Positions 1 through 10,449 of a DNA stretch of 64,000 bases are shown here, in pieces. Location of the stretch: positions 91,050-155,049 of the forward strand of contig WJYM01000010.1 in the NCBI GenBank assembly GCA_009668205.1. Reading direction: 5' to 3'. The stretch's first letter is position 1. The number at the start of each line of letters is the position of its first letter. The translations under genes were made by a program, and so were the position numbers. This DNA comes from Enterobacteriaceae bacterium RIT691. Its GTDB lineage: Bacteria > Pseudomonadota > Gammaproteobacteria > Enterobacterales > Enterobacteriaceae. The notes under the pieces were generated by a model, which saw nothing but the letters and a program-made list of their open reading frames with translations, made no database searches and was not told the DNA's origin.

Positions 1-62
1 TTGCGACGATTGACCTGTCTCTGCATCCGCCAGCGCCCCACTTCATTTCTGCTACGCTTCAT
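1..62 (-). CDS. yciY: YciY family small basic protein, 5' end only
   Basis: The minus strand reads from an ATG at 62 to the window edge and encodes a basic peptide beginning MKRSRNEVGRWRMQRQ. This matches the start of the small E. coli protein YciY (remembered as beginning MKRSRTEVGRWRMQRQ), which lies upstream of clsA and is transcribed away from it, as here. Only about 20 residues are visible. Function unknown; the protein is rich in Arg and Lys. Identity rests on the N-terminal match plus synteny. Confidence 0.75.
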   Translation of the reverse strand, partial: MKRSRNEVGRWRMQRQVNRR

Positions 63-200
63 TGCAACATCTCTGGGATGAAAGAGCGCACATTATAAAC
101 GCTTGTCCCCCGCTGACCAGCGCTTTTGCCCCCTGTTTTTATTTGCCAGATGGATCCGGATGCGTAAACTCATAACAACTGGCTTTCAAAAGGATTTTTT

Positions 201-2025
<1,825 letters not shown>

Positions 2026-2040
2026 CATCACTCTCAGTTA

Positions 2041-2064
2041 AAGGCCGCATTAGCGGCCTTTTTT
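2041..2064. terminator. Bidirectional terminator between yciU and the ion channel gene
   Basis: Eight-base-pair stem AAGGCCGC/GCGGCCTT with a four-base loop followed by a T run on the plus strand. The channel gene's stop codon (2063-2065) overlaps its right edge, so the same hairpin can end both convergent transcripts. Confidence 0.85.
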
Positions 2065-2905
2065 AATGTCTGTGGGGAAGCTCTGTTCCGCATGAGCTGC
2101 AAAACTTTGCCTCTCTGTCCTTCCCTACGAACTGGCAATTTGGGCAGGCGCGTGCCTGGCGGCGATTCTGATATTCGTTGCTCATTTGGGTTGTTATTAA
2201 CCCCGTTGGGATCGCAATAACGGAATAGCCAATCAATATCAGCACTGAAGCCACGATGCGCCCAAGTGCAGTATGTGGCGCGATGTCTCCGTACCCCACC
2301 GTTGTCGCGGTGACGATAGCCCAGTAAACAGACGTACTTAACGAAGTGAACCCGTTTTGTGGCCCTTCAATGCCATACATCAGCCCGCCAAACACCACCA
2401 TCACAATCGCTATCAGGAAATAAAACACCATCAGCTGATGGCGGGCACCGACAATCGCCACCCAAAAAATATTCAGCGACGGCATAAAGCGCAGCAGTTT
2501 CAGCACTCTTAATACGCGGATCGTGCGTAATGCCCGCCAGAGGAAAATATAAGTCACCCCGAGCTCCGGCCATAGCCACATGACATACAGCGGCAGTGCC
2601 GTGATGAGGTCGAGGATCCCCCAAAAACTGAAGACATATTTCGCGGGATTGGGCCAGGTCAGCACTCTCAGAAAATATTCAATGGTGAAGACCAGCGTAA
2701 CGAAGATTTCCAGCCCAAGAAAAACACGCCATTGTTCATAGGTGGGATGATATTGGGTGCCGAAGCCCGATTCGATAAAAATGATCGCCACGCTAAAGAG
2801 CGCAAAAGCCCCGCAGAATATCTCTACGCGCCGCCCGGAACGGGTCCGCTGGTCAAATAAAAAATGGTAGAGCCGATGGCGTAACGAGGATGGAGCGTCA
2901 GACAC
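2063..2905 (-). CDS. Voltage-sensor-type potassium channel with C-terminal zinc ribbon
   Basis: 280-residue six-helix channel of the voltage-gated ion channel family (PF00520 type). S1-S3 hydrophobic segments lie at about residues 28-110, an S4 helix with arginines at every third position at about 124-139, then S5, a pore helix and the potassium filter TVGYGD at 202-207, then S6. Instead of the RCK domain of E. coli Kch (417 residues), the C terminus is short and ends in a CxxC-x11-CxxC zinc ribbon (Cys254, 257, 269, 272). It sits between yciU and oppF, where E. coli has no gene; kch there lies on the other side of clsA. Expected to conduct potassium across the inner membrane. Role of the ribbon unknown. 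Confidence 0.85.
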   Translation of the reverse strand: MSDAPSSLRHRLYHFLFDQRTRSGRRVEIFCGAFALFSVAIIFIESGFGTQYHPTYEQWRVFLGLEIFVTLVFTIEYFLRVLTWPNPAKYVFSFWGILDLITALPLYVMWLWPELGVTYIFLWRALRTIRVLRVLKLLRFMPSLNIFWVAIVGARHQLMVFYFLIAIVMVVFGGLMYGIEGPQNGFTSLSTSVYWAIVTATTVGYGDIAPHTALGRIVASVLILIGYSVIAIPTGLITTQMSNEYQNRRQARACPNCQFVGKDREAKFCSSCGTELPHRH

Positions 2906-2918
2906 AGTTGCCTCACAA

Positions 2919-2947
2919 TAAAAAAAGGGCTGACAATTGTCAGCCCT
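2919..2947 (-). terminator. Terminator of the opp operon
   Basis: Perfect palindrome AGGGCTGACA/TGTCAGCCCT at 2926-2947; on the minus strand it is followed by a T run (A run at 2919-2926). It lies just after the oppF stop and separates opp from the channel gene downstream. Confidence 0.9.
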
Positions 2948-2952
2948 CTGAA

Positions 2953-3957
2953 TTATAGCGGGTCAACCTTTAGACAGGAAACCGCGTGGCGGAAGCTGCC
3001 CTCCAGTACCGGACGTGTTTTCGCGCACTCCGGCCCTGCAATGGGGCAACGGGTACGGAACACACAGCCAGACGGCGGGTTAATCGGCGACGGCAGTTCC
3101 CCTTCCAACAGCTGGATGGTTTTATTCTTCTCCAGATCCGGGTCAGGGATGGGCACCGCCGACATCAGCGCTTTGGTGTAAGGATGCAACGGGTTGTGGT
3201 ACACCTCGTCGTAGGTACCGAGCTCCACCGCGTGGCCCAGATACATCACCAGCACACGATCGGAGATGTGTTTCACGACTGCCAGGTCGTGGGCGATGAA
3301 GATCAGCGACAGCCCCATTTCACGCTGCAGCTTCTGCAGCAGGTTCACCACCTGCGCCTGGATAGACACGTCCAGCGCGGAAACCGGCTCATCACAGATA
3401 ATCAGCTTCGGCTCGAGAATGAGCGCGCGCGCAATACCGATACGCTGGCACTGACCGCCAGAAAACTCATGTGGGTAGCGGTTCACCAGGTTTGGCAGCA
3501 GGCCCACCTTCATCATCATCGCTTTTACGCGGTCACGCACTTCCTGACGCGGCATATTCGGATGATACGTCCTCAGCGGCTCGGCAATAATATCGCCGAT
3601 GTTCATGCGCGGGTTCAGCGAAGCCAGCGGATCCTGGAAAATCATCTGAATATCGCTGCGCACGGCACGCCATTCATCCGGTTTCATACCCAGCAAATCT
3701 TTGCCAAGCCAGGCCACTTTACCTTCGGTGGCTTTGACCAGACCGATAATGGCACGCGCAAAGGTGGATTTTCCGCAACCGGACTCCCCGACCACGCCTA
3801 AGGTTTCACCTTCGTACAGACGCAGGGTGACGCCATCGACCGCTTTCAGGGTTTTTGACGGCTGCCAGAACCACTGTTTGCCGTCTTTAATATCGAAATG
3901 CACCTTCAGGTCGGCAATTTCGAGCAGTACTTTTCTTTCTTCAGTCACGGCATTCAT
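2953..3957 (-). CDS. oppF: Oligopeptide ABC importer ATPase OppF
   Basis: One of the two cytoplasmic ATPases that power periplasmic oligopeptide uptake through OppBC. 334 residues, standard length. Walker A GESGCGKST at 57-65, signature FSGGQ, Walker B ending CDEP, and the C-terminal oligopeptide/dipeptide transporter extension with its cysteine cluster (CVFRTRC...C), known in this family to bind an iron-sulfur cluster. Last gene of oppABCDF; its start overlaps the oppD stop by 4 bases, indicating translational coupling. Nothing unusual. Confidence 0.97.
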   Translation of the reverse strand: MNAVTEERKVLLEIADLKVHFDIKDGKQWFWQPSKTLKAVDGVTLRLYEGETLGVVGESGCGKSTFARAIIGLVKATEGKVAWLGKDLLGMKPDEWRAVRSDIQMIFQDPLASLNPRMNIGDIIAEPLRTYHPNMPRQEVRDRVKAMMMKVGLLPNLVNRYPHEFSGGQCQRIGIARALILEPKLIICDEPVSALDVSIQAQVVNLLQKLQREMGLSLIFIAHDLAVVKHISDRVLVMYLGHAVELGTYDEVYHNPLHPYTKALMSAVPIPDPDLEKNKTIQLLEGELPSPINPPSGCVFRTRCPIAGPECAKTRPVLEGSFRHAVSCLKVDPL

Positions 3958-4964
3958 ACCAGATCCCCTACCGGTTTAAAGCAGGCGCGTAAACGGCCAG
4001 GCGCAAACGCCTCCAGAGGCGGAGCGCTGTTGCAAATCTCCATCGCGTGCGGACAACGCGGCTGGAACGGACAACCTTTTGGCAGACGCATCAGGTTTGG
4101 TGGGTTACCTGGGATGGTCAGCAGTGCTTCCCCTTCCGCATCAAGACGCGGAACGGCATTCAGCAGCCCCATCGAGTAAGGATGCGCCGGATGATAGAAC
4201 ACATCGCGAGCGTTGCCGTATTCCATGGTACGCCCGGCATACATCACCAGCACTTTGTCACAGATCCCGGCAACCACGCCAAGGTCGTGGGTGATCATGA
4301 TGATAGCGGTGTTGAACTCGCGTTTGAGCTCATTAAGCAGGGTCATGATTTGCGCCTGAACGGTGACGTCCAGCGCAGTGGTAGGTTCATCCGCAATCAG
4401 CAGTTTTGGCCGACACAGCAGCGCCATCGCAATCATCACACGCTGGCGCATACCGCCGGAGAATTCGTGCGGGAACATCCGCATACGCTTACGCGCTTCC
4501 GGCATCTTCACCGCGTCGAGCATTTTCACGGACTCTTCAAACGCTTCGGCCTTGCTCATGCCTTTGTGCAGCATCAGCACTTCCATCAGCTGCTCGCCAA
4601 CGCGCATATACGGGTTCAGCGAGGTCATCGGATCCTGGAAAATCATGGAGATCTGTTCGGCGCGCAGCTTGTTGAGCTCTTTCTCCGGCAGATTGAGGAT
4701 CTGACGACCGTTAAAATTCGCCACGCCGCCAATGCGACCGTTTGAAGCCAGCAGGCCCATCAGCGCAAAGGCCGTCTGGGATTTACCGGAACCGGATTCG
4801 CCGACAATACCCAGCGTCTCCCCGGCCTTCAGGCTAAAGTTGAGGTCGTTAACAGCAGTAACGTCACCATCCGGCGTACCGAAGGTCACGCGCAGGTCTT
4901 TTACATCTAACAGCAGACCATTTTTTTGCTGCTGCGGGGCATTCGCCACTTCTATCGTACTCAT
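3954..4964 (-). CDS. oppD: Oligopeptide ABC importer ATPase OppD
   Basis: Second ATPase of the oligopeptide importer, pairing with OppF beneath the OppBC channel. 336 residues. Walker A GESGSGKSQ at 55-63, signature FSGGM, Walker B LLIADEP, H-loop ITHDLG, and a C-terminal extension with the cysteine motif (CPFQPRCPHAMEIC). Eleven bases separate it from oppC; its end overlaps oppF by 4 bases. Start MSTIEVANAP has a good upstream ribosome site (AAGGAGTG). Confidence 0.97.
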   Translation of the reverse strand: MSTIEVANAPQQQKNGLLLDVKDLRVTFGTPDGDVTAVNDLNFSLKAGETLGIVGESGSGKSQTAFALMGLLASNGRIGGVANFNGRQILNLPEKELNKLRAEQISMIFQDPMTSLNPYMRVGEQLMEVLMLHKGMSKAEAFEESVKMLDAVKMPEARKRMRMFPHEFSGGMRQRVMIAMALLCRPKLLIADEPTTALDVTVQAQIMTLLNELKREFNTAIIMITHDLGVVAGICDKVLVMYAGRTMEYGNARDVFYHPAHPYSMGLLNAVPRLDAEGEALLTIPGNPPNLMRLPKGCPFQPRCPHAMEICNSAPPLEAFAPGRLRACFKPVGDLV

Positions 4965-4975
4965 GGCATCACTCC

Positions 4976-5884
4976 TTAGCGGTCTTTCGGGTCGAGGGCA
5001 TCACGCAAGCCATCGCCGATAAAGTTGAAACAGAACAGGGTTACCACCAGGAAACCTGCCGGGAACAGCAGCAGCCACGGAGACACTTCCATGGAGTTAG
5101 CGCCATCACTCAGTAATGCGCCCCAGCTGCTGAGCGGCTCCTGGGTACCCAGACCGAGGAAGCTCAGGAATGATTCAAACAGGATCATGCTTGGCACCAG
5201 CAGTGAGGCATATACCACCACCACACCCAGCACGTTAGGCACGATATGACGCACCACAATGCTGGCGGTAGAGACACCACCGACCTGTGCCGCTTCAATA
5301 AACTCTTTACGCTTGAGGCTCAGGGTCTGACCACGCACGATACGCGCCATATCCAGCCAGGAGACCATCCCTATCGCCACAAAAATCAGCAGGATGTTCT
5401 GACCGAAGAAGGTCACCAGCAGGATAACGAAGAACATGAACGGGAAGGAGTTGAGGATCTCCAGCAGACGCATCATCACCGAGTCCACTTTACCGCCCAG
5501 ATAACCGGACAGTGAACCGTAGAGCGTCCCCAGCACCACGGCGACCAGCGCTGCGGCAATCCCGACCATCAGTGAAATACGGCCACCAATGGCAACACGG
5601 ACCAACAGATCGCGTCCGGAGGAGTCAGTACCAAAATAGTGGCTGGAAGCCATATCCGGCGCACTCGACATCATGCCCCAGTCCGTATCGTAGTAGCTGA
5701 ACTGTGACAGCATCGGTGCAAGCGTTACGAACAACGCAATCACCACCAGTACACAGAGGCTGGCTACCGCGGCGCGGTTATGCATAAAGCGACGGCGGGC
5801 ATCCTGCCAAAGGCTACGGCCTTCGACGTCCAGTTTTTCACTGAAGTTTTCCAGCGCCTCGCTGTTTTTCTTACTCAACATCAT
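4976..5884 (-). CDS. oppC: Oligopeptide ABC importer permease OppC
   Basis: Inner-membrane permease of the oligopeptide importer, 302 residues, identical in length to E. coli OppC and nearly the same sequence. A hydrophobic N-terminal helix near residues 38-60 is followed by the BPD transport domain with five helices; the EAA loop (EAAQVGG...RHIVPN) that contacts the ATPases is present. Located between oppB and oppD on one transcript. Confidence 0.97.
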   Translation of the reverse strand: MMLSKKNSEALENFSEKLDVEGRSLWQDARRRFMHNRAAVASLCVLVVIALFVTLAPMLSQFSYYDTDWGMMSSAPDMASSHYFGTDSSGRDLLVRVAIGGRISLMVGIAAALVAVVLGTLYGSLSGYLGGKVDSVMMRLLEILNSFPFMFFVILLVTFFGQNILLIFVAIGMVSWLDMARIVRGQTLSLKRKEFIEAAQVGGVSTASIVVRHIVPNVLGVVVVYASLLVPSMILFESFLSFLGLGTQEPLSSWGALLSDGANSMEVSPWLLLFPAGFLVVTLFCFNFIGDGLRDALDPKDR

Positions 5885-5898
5885 GGCGAACTCCAGTG

Positions 5899-6819
5899 TC
5901 AGTAACGGATTTTCGGATCGATAACGGCATACAGCACGTCAACAATCGCGTTAAACAGAATGGTCAGCGCACCAACCAGAATAGTCAGGCTCAGAACCAA
6001 AGAATAGTCGCGGTTCAGCGCGCCATTGACGAACAGCTGCCCGATGCCCGGTAAACCATAAATGGTTTCAATCACCATCGAACCGGTGATAATCCCTACG
6101 AATGCCGGACCCATATAAGAAAGCACAGGCAGCAACGCAGGTTTCAACGCGTGACGGAAAATGATGCGGCGCATCGGCAGGCCTTTTGCGCGAGCCGTAC
6201 GAATAAAGTTGGAGTGCAGCACTTCAATCATCGAGCCACGGGTAATACGCGCGATACTGGCGATGTAGGCCAGAGAAAGCGCCACCATCGGCAGGATCAT
6301 AAACTTCAGCGCCCCGCCGTTCCAGCCACCGCCCGGCAACCAGTGCAGCGTGATGGCAAAAACCATCACCAGTAACGGTGCAACCACGAAGCTCGGGATA
6401 ACCACCCCGGTCATCGCCACCCCCATCACGGCGTAATCCCATTTTGTGTTCTGCTTGAGCGCGGCAATTACACCGGCGCTTACGCCAAGAATGACCGCCA
6501 GGAAGAAGGCCGCAAAACCTAACTTCGCTGAGACCGGGAAGCTGGCAGCAACCAGATCGTTCACGGAATAATCTTTATATTTGAATGACGGTCCGAAATC
6601 GCCATGGGCCAGCTGCTTCAAATAATTGAAGTACTGAACGCTTATCGGATCGTTGAGGTGATATTTGGCTTCAATATTCGCCATGACTTCAGGCGGCAGC
6701 GTACGTTCACCGGTAAATGGACTCCCCGGTGCCAGTCGCATCATAAAGAAGGAAATGGTAATCAGGATAAAGAGCGTCGGAATTGCTTCCAGACAGCGAC
6801 GTAAAATAAATTTCAACAT
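5899..6819 (-). CDS. oppB: Oligopeptide ABC importer permease OppB
   Basis: Inner-membrane permease forming the translocation path with OppC. 306 residues from the ATG at 6819 (MLKFILRRCLEAIP), the E. coli start; the frame is open 13 codons further upstream but without family support. N-terminal helix, then five helices of the BPD domain, with EAA-loop residues RTARAKGL...RHALKPA. A GC-rich hairpin separates it from oppA. Fourteen bases separate it from oppC. Confidence 0.96.
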   Translation of the reverse strand: MLKFILRRCLEAIPTLFILITISFFMMRLAPGSPFTGERTLPPEVMANIEAKYHLNDPISVQYFNYLKQLAHGDFGPSFKYKDYSVNDLVAASFPVSAKLGFAAFFLAVILGVSAGVIAALKQNTKWDYAVMGVAMTGVVIPSFVVAPLLVMVFAITLHWLPGGGWNGGALKFMILPMVALSLAYIASIARITRGSMIEVLHSNFIRTARAKGLPMRRIIFRHALKPALLPVLSYMGPAFVGIITGSMVIETIYGLPGIGQLFVNGALNRDYSLVLSLTILVGALTILFNAIVDVLYAVIDPKIRY

Positions 6820-6909
6820 TGCCTGTACCTTCTGGCGTGTGCCTTTACATGACTGCAATCAGCTTGGCTGAACACTCATGTGATAGTGCGATGAAATAAG
6901 ACACAGTGA

Positions 6910-6928
6910 GGCGGCCCAATGCGCCGCC
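6910..6928 (-). repeat. Intercistronic hairpin between oppA and oppB
   Basis: GGCGGC...GCCGCC stem with a 7-base loop and no T run. Such hairpins after the binding-protein gene usually stabilise the upstream message, allowing more OppA than membrane components (inference from comparable transporter operons). Confidence 0.6.
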
Positions 6929-6941
6929 CCACGGATTGCCA

Positions 6942-8573
6942 TTAGTGCTTAATGATGTACAGATCTTTGGTGTAGATGTTGTCCATCGGGTCTTTACCGG
7001 TATAGCCACCCACCCACGGTTTCACCAGACGGGCGTTGACGTAGTAATAGACCGGAACAATGGCTGAGTCTTTGCCCAGCTGCTGCTCTGCTTTGTCATA
7101 CAGCGCCACACGCTGCGCTTCATCGGACACCTGCAGCGTCTGCTTCATGATCGCATCAAACGCCGGGCTCTTATAGTGCGCGGTGTTCATGGAGCTGTCA
7201 GACAGCATGGTATTCAGGAACGACGTTGGTTCGTTGTAGTCCGCACACCAGCCGGCACGCGCAACGTCATAGGTACCCTGATGACGGGTATCGAGGAAGG
7301 TTTTCCACTCCTGATTCACCAGCTTCACGTCCACGCCGAGGTTTTTCTTCCAGATAGACGCGGCGGCGATAGCCAGTTTCTTGTGCAGATCGGAGGTGTT
7401 ATACAGCAGGCTGAAAGTCAGTGGCTTATCCGGGGTATAGCCCGCTTCTGCCAGCAGTTTTTTCGCTTCGGCGTTACGCTGTTCCTGGGTCAGTTTGAAC
7501 CAGTCAGGTTCGGTCAGCTTCGCACCATCGGTATAAGGTGGGGTGTAGCCGTACGCAGGCAGATCGCCCTGGGCTTTCACTTTATTGGTGATGATGTCGC
7601 GATCCAGGCCAAGTTTCAGCGCGGTACGAACGCGGGCATCGGTAAACGGTGCTTTCTGGTTGTTGATTTCGTAGTAGTAAGTACACAGGTACGGATCAAC
7701 GTGAACTTCGGTTGGAATTTCTTTTTTCAGCTTCTGGAACAGCTCAATCGGCAAGTTGTTATAGGTCATGTCGATTTCGCCGCTGCGGTAGCGGTTTACG
7801 TCGGTGACTTCAGAAGAAATAGGCAGATAGGTAATCTGATCGATAACCGTGTCTTTGTTATCCCAGTAATTGGTGTTGCGCTCCATAACGATGCGCTCGT
7901 TGACCACCCAGTCTTTCAGCTTATATGCGCCGTTGGTGACGATATTGGCAGGCTGAGTCCATTTTTCACCAAATTTTTCGATCGCAGTTTTATTAACCGG
8001 AGACATTGCCGGGTTAACCAGCAATTTATAGAAATACGGTACCGGCTCGCTCAGGGTGACTTCCAGAGTATGGTCGTCGATGGCTTTCACGCCGAGATCG
8101 GAGGTCGGTTTTTTGCCTTCAATGATTTCATCCACATTGAGGATATGGCCGTACTGCGGATAGCTCGCATACGGAGATGCCGTTTTCGGATCTACCAGAC
8201 GCTGCCAGCTATACACGAAATCTTGCGCCGTTACCGGCTCGCCGTTGGACCATTTAGCGTCTTTACGCAGATGGAAGGTCCAGACTTTAAAATCTTTGTT
8301 ATCCCAGCTTTCCGCCACGCCAGGAATCGGGTGACCGTCTTTGGTAGAGGTAATCAGCAGGCCTTCAAACAGATCGCGGCTAACGTTAGCTTCCGGAACA
8401 CCTTCGATTTTGTTCGGATCTAAAGACTGTGGTTCCGCGCCATTGTTACGGATCATAGTCTGTTTATCTGCCAATTTAACGCCCGCAGGAACGTCTGCAG
8501 CCATTGCATTTCCTGCGATAAGTGCAGCTAATACGCCTGCTGCGATGAGGCTTTTTTTTGTGATGATGGACAT
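6942..8573 (-). CDS. oppA: Periplasmic oligopeptide-binding protein OppA
   Basis: Periplasmic substrate-binding protein (SBP family 5) that hands short peptides to OppBCDF. 543 residues with a classical Sec signal peptide, cleavage predicted after AMA near residue 25 (AGNAMA|ADVPAG); no lipobox, as usual for the soluble Gram-negative form. The family signature region (DAKWSNGEPVTAQDFVYSW) is intact. First gene of the operon. Directly upstream of the ATG is a short CA-rich stretch (TATCAACACA), the kind of site the small RNA GcvB binds in oppA of other enterics (family knowledge, not proven here). Confidence 0.97.
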   Translation of the reverse strand: MSIITKKSLIAAGVLAALIAGNAMAADVPAGVKLADKQTMIRNNGAEPQSLDPNKIEGVPEANVSRDLFEGLLITSTKDGHPIPGVAESWDNKDFKVWTFHLRKDAKWSNGEPVTAQDFVYSWQRLVDPKTASPYASYPQYGHILNVDEIIEGKKPTSDLGVKAIDDHTLEVTLSEPVPYFYKLLVNPAMSPVNKTAIEKFGEKWTQPANIVTNGAYKLKDWVVNERIVMERNTNYWDNKDTVIDQITYLPISSEVTDVNRYRSGEIDMTYNNLPIELFQKLKKEIPTEVHVDPYLCTYYYEINNQKAPFTDARVRTALKLGLDRDIITNKVKAQGDLPAYGYTPPYTDGAKLTEPDWFKLTQEQRNAEAKKLLAEAGYTPDKPLTFSLLYNTSDLHKKLAIAAASIWKKNLGVDVKLVNQEWKTFLDTRHQGTYDVARAGWCADYNEPTSFLNTMLSDSSMNTAHYKSPAFDAIMKQTLQVSDEAQRVALYDKAEQQLGKDSAIVPVYYYVNARLVKPWVGGYTGKDPMDNIYTKDLYIIKH

Positions 8574-9290
8574 TGTGTTGATACTCCGCTCATTATAATT
8601 ACCGACTTTTCGTCAGCCTGTTTTGTCCCCGAAGGGTTCCCCGTACAGCGCAGGAGTGAAAGCGTCTGTCGAGTGGTTTACTGCGTGCTATCACCGACTT
8701 TTTTATTACGGTCGCTCTTTATTCGGCAACCTTACGTCGATTCTTTAGGTCATCCCCCCTGTCGGGATAACCACTGTGCCTTTTGCGCCAGGAGATTCAT
8801 TTGAAAATTATTCTCATCTCCGTGTTTTGTGTGGCGAAATGCCTCGGCGGAAAGTATCAAATGCATTTCTCGCCCGCCAATACAATTTGCAAATTTGTTA
8901 ACCAATTCTCTTTTGTCAGCGCAGTTTTGAATGAATCATCACAAACCTGCCGCCGCCGACAAAAAATACTGTTTATTTATCATGACATTGTGAAAACCGT
9001 CTCCCTCAGCGTGCCTACGGCAACGGCGACGACTGTTTTTCATACAAAAATTTAACGCTTGGTTATTATTTAGCACATTACTCTGCGTGTTCGTTGAAAA
9101 TACTAATATCATTTCGATTATCCGACGGCAAGCGTAAGAGTATCATGTTAATGAAATAACATTGTTGCCTCTGCGACTATCATCGCCGGGAATAGATAAT
9201 TGATTGATTATTATGAAAACAATGGAATACAGCGAGGGATTATGACGGGCGGGAAATTCAAATTTTTTGATATGTTTTACTAATGATAAA
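8574..9290. other. Long oppA upstream region
   Basis: About 720 bases without a convincing gene between oppA and ychE. AT-rich in its left and right thirds. It must hold the oppA promoter and leader; Lrp and GcvB control is known for oppA in E. coli, but I could not assign discrete sites. Open frames here lack ribosome sites and family features. Confidence 0.5.
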
Positions 9291-9316
9291 GAGAGAACGG
9301 GACAGGCCCGTTCTCT
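9291..9316 (-). terminator. Terminator downstream of ychE
   Basis: Stem GAGAACGGG/CCCGTTCTC (9293-9301 with 9307-9315) lies a few bases beyond the ychE stop; on the minus strand it is followed by a short T-rich stretch (CTTTATCATTA). Confidence 0.7.
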
Positions 9317-9323
9317 TCGCGGA

Positions 9324-9971
9324 TCAGGCCAACAGCCCTGGGAAGATGGACTTGATCCCGGCAACGATAAATTCAATACCGAGCGCCATCAACAACAGAC
9401 CCATAATACGGGTGATCACGTTGATCCCTGTCTGACCCAACAGGCGAACCAGCCAGGGCGCAATGCGAAATAACCCCCAACAGCAGGCCGCAAACAGCGC
9501 AATTGCCACCGAAAAGCCAATCAGGTGGGCAATGCTGTGATAACGGGTCCCCCAGACAATCGTCGAGCTTATCGCGCCAGGACCTGCCATTAAAGGCAGA
9601 GCCAACGGGACGACACCCACACTCTCGCGGATCGACGTTTCCGACTTCTCTTGTTTGTTCTGCTTATCTTCGCCGAGCTTCCCGCTGATCATCGACATCG
9701 CGATAGTCACCACCAGGATCCCACCCGCGATACGGAAAGAGTCGATGGAAATGCCAAACAGTTGCAGGATGCCGTCTCCCAGGAAGAGTGACGTCCACAG
9801 AATAATCGCGACAGACAGGTTCGCCGTCAGGTTGGTTTTATTCCGCGCTACCGCGGTCTGATAGCTGGTCATACTGATAAACACCGGGATGATGCCCACC
9901 GGGTTCACCAATGCAAACAAGCCGATAAAAAATTTAATATAGGTTGGAAAATCGAACAGCGATTGAATCAC
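9324..9971 (-). CDS. ychE: MarC-family inner-membrane protein YchE
   Basis: 215-residue integral membrane protein of the MarC/UPF0056 family with about six hydrophobic helices. Family features include the FxxLFALVNPVG motif near residues 15-27 and PLALPLMAGPGAISS near the middle. The substrate is unproven; MarC itself was once wrongly linked to multidrug resistance. Lies between oppA and adhE exactly as in E. coli. Same length as the E. coli protein. Confidence 0.93.
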   Translation of the reverse strand: MIQSLFDFPTYIKFFIGLFALVNPVGIIPVFISMTSYQTAVARNKTNLTANLSVAIILWTSLFLGDGILQLFGISIDSFRIAGGILVVTIAMSMISGKLGEDKQNKQEKSETSIRESVGVVPLALPLMAGPGAISSTIVWGTRYHSIAHLIGFSVAIALFAACCWGLFRIAPWLVRLLGQTGINVITRIMGLLLMALGIEFIVAGIKSIFPGLLA

Positions 9972-10449
9972 GGTAACCCCGCGCCCTCATCAAATGTAGT
10001 AGTTGACGTACAGTAATCATGAAAACCGCGCTGAAGATACGCTGTTTAACGCTATTCTTCACCACAAATCTCGCTAAAAACGCTACCAATACAAGTTGTT
10101 ATGCAGTTGTATAAATTATGCTACTGTTAACCTGCTCCATAAGTACGATCTTTTAACACTTGATACAACCCCCTAAAAGTGGCCTGCTGAAAGGTGTCAG
10201 CTTGGTGTAATCTTGATTTAGATCACGTAATTTGTACTCAGAAGTGGGTAATCTTGATATCGCACCAGGGAGTAGCCCGGCACCTCTAAGGGCGTAATGG
10301 CAAGGCTCTTTTAGTAAATCAGTGGATCAAAAGGTCGTAAGCAACCTGTTGGTTTTATTGTACTTACGCAAGCCGCTGGCGGCCTGTCTATACTGACTAG
10401 TCGTACAGCTGATTTACTAAAAAAGTTTAACATTATCCAGGAGAGCATT
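9972..10449 (+). promoter_or_regulatory. adhE promoter region and long 5' leader
   Basis: 478 non-coding bases between ychE and adhE. An FNR-like site TTGAT-TTAG-ATCAC lies at 10213-10226 (one mismatch to TTGATnnnnATCAA). An inverted repeat pairs 10309-10322 (TTTTAGTAAATCAG) with 10409-10422 (CTGATTTACTAAAA), a 14-bp stem enclosing 86 bases and ending about 16 bases before the ribosome site AGGAG. This fits the known structured, RNase III-processed adhE leader of E. coli. Which promoter lies where was not determined. Confidence 0.65.

Noticed and set aside
2063..2905. Naming the channel Kch
   Set aside because: E. coli Kch has a C-terminal RCK domain, is 417 residues and lies on the other side of clsA; this protein has a zinc ribbon instead.
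7176..8423. 415-codon open frame opposite oppA
   Set aside because: Antisense shadow of a strongly codon-biased gene; OppA is certain on the other strand.
8783..9055. 90-codon open frame between oppA and ychE
   Set aside because: Plus-strand frame within the oppA control region, no usable ribosome site, composition unlike a protein gene.
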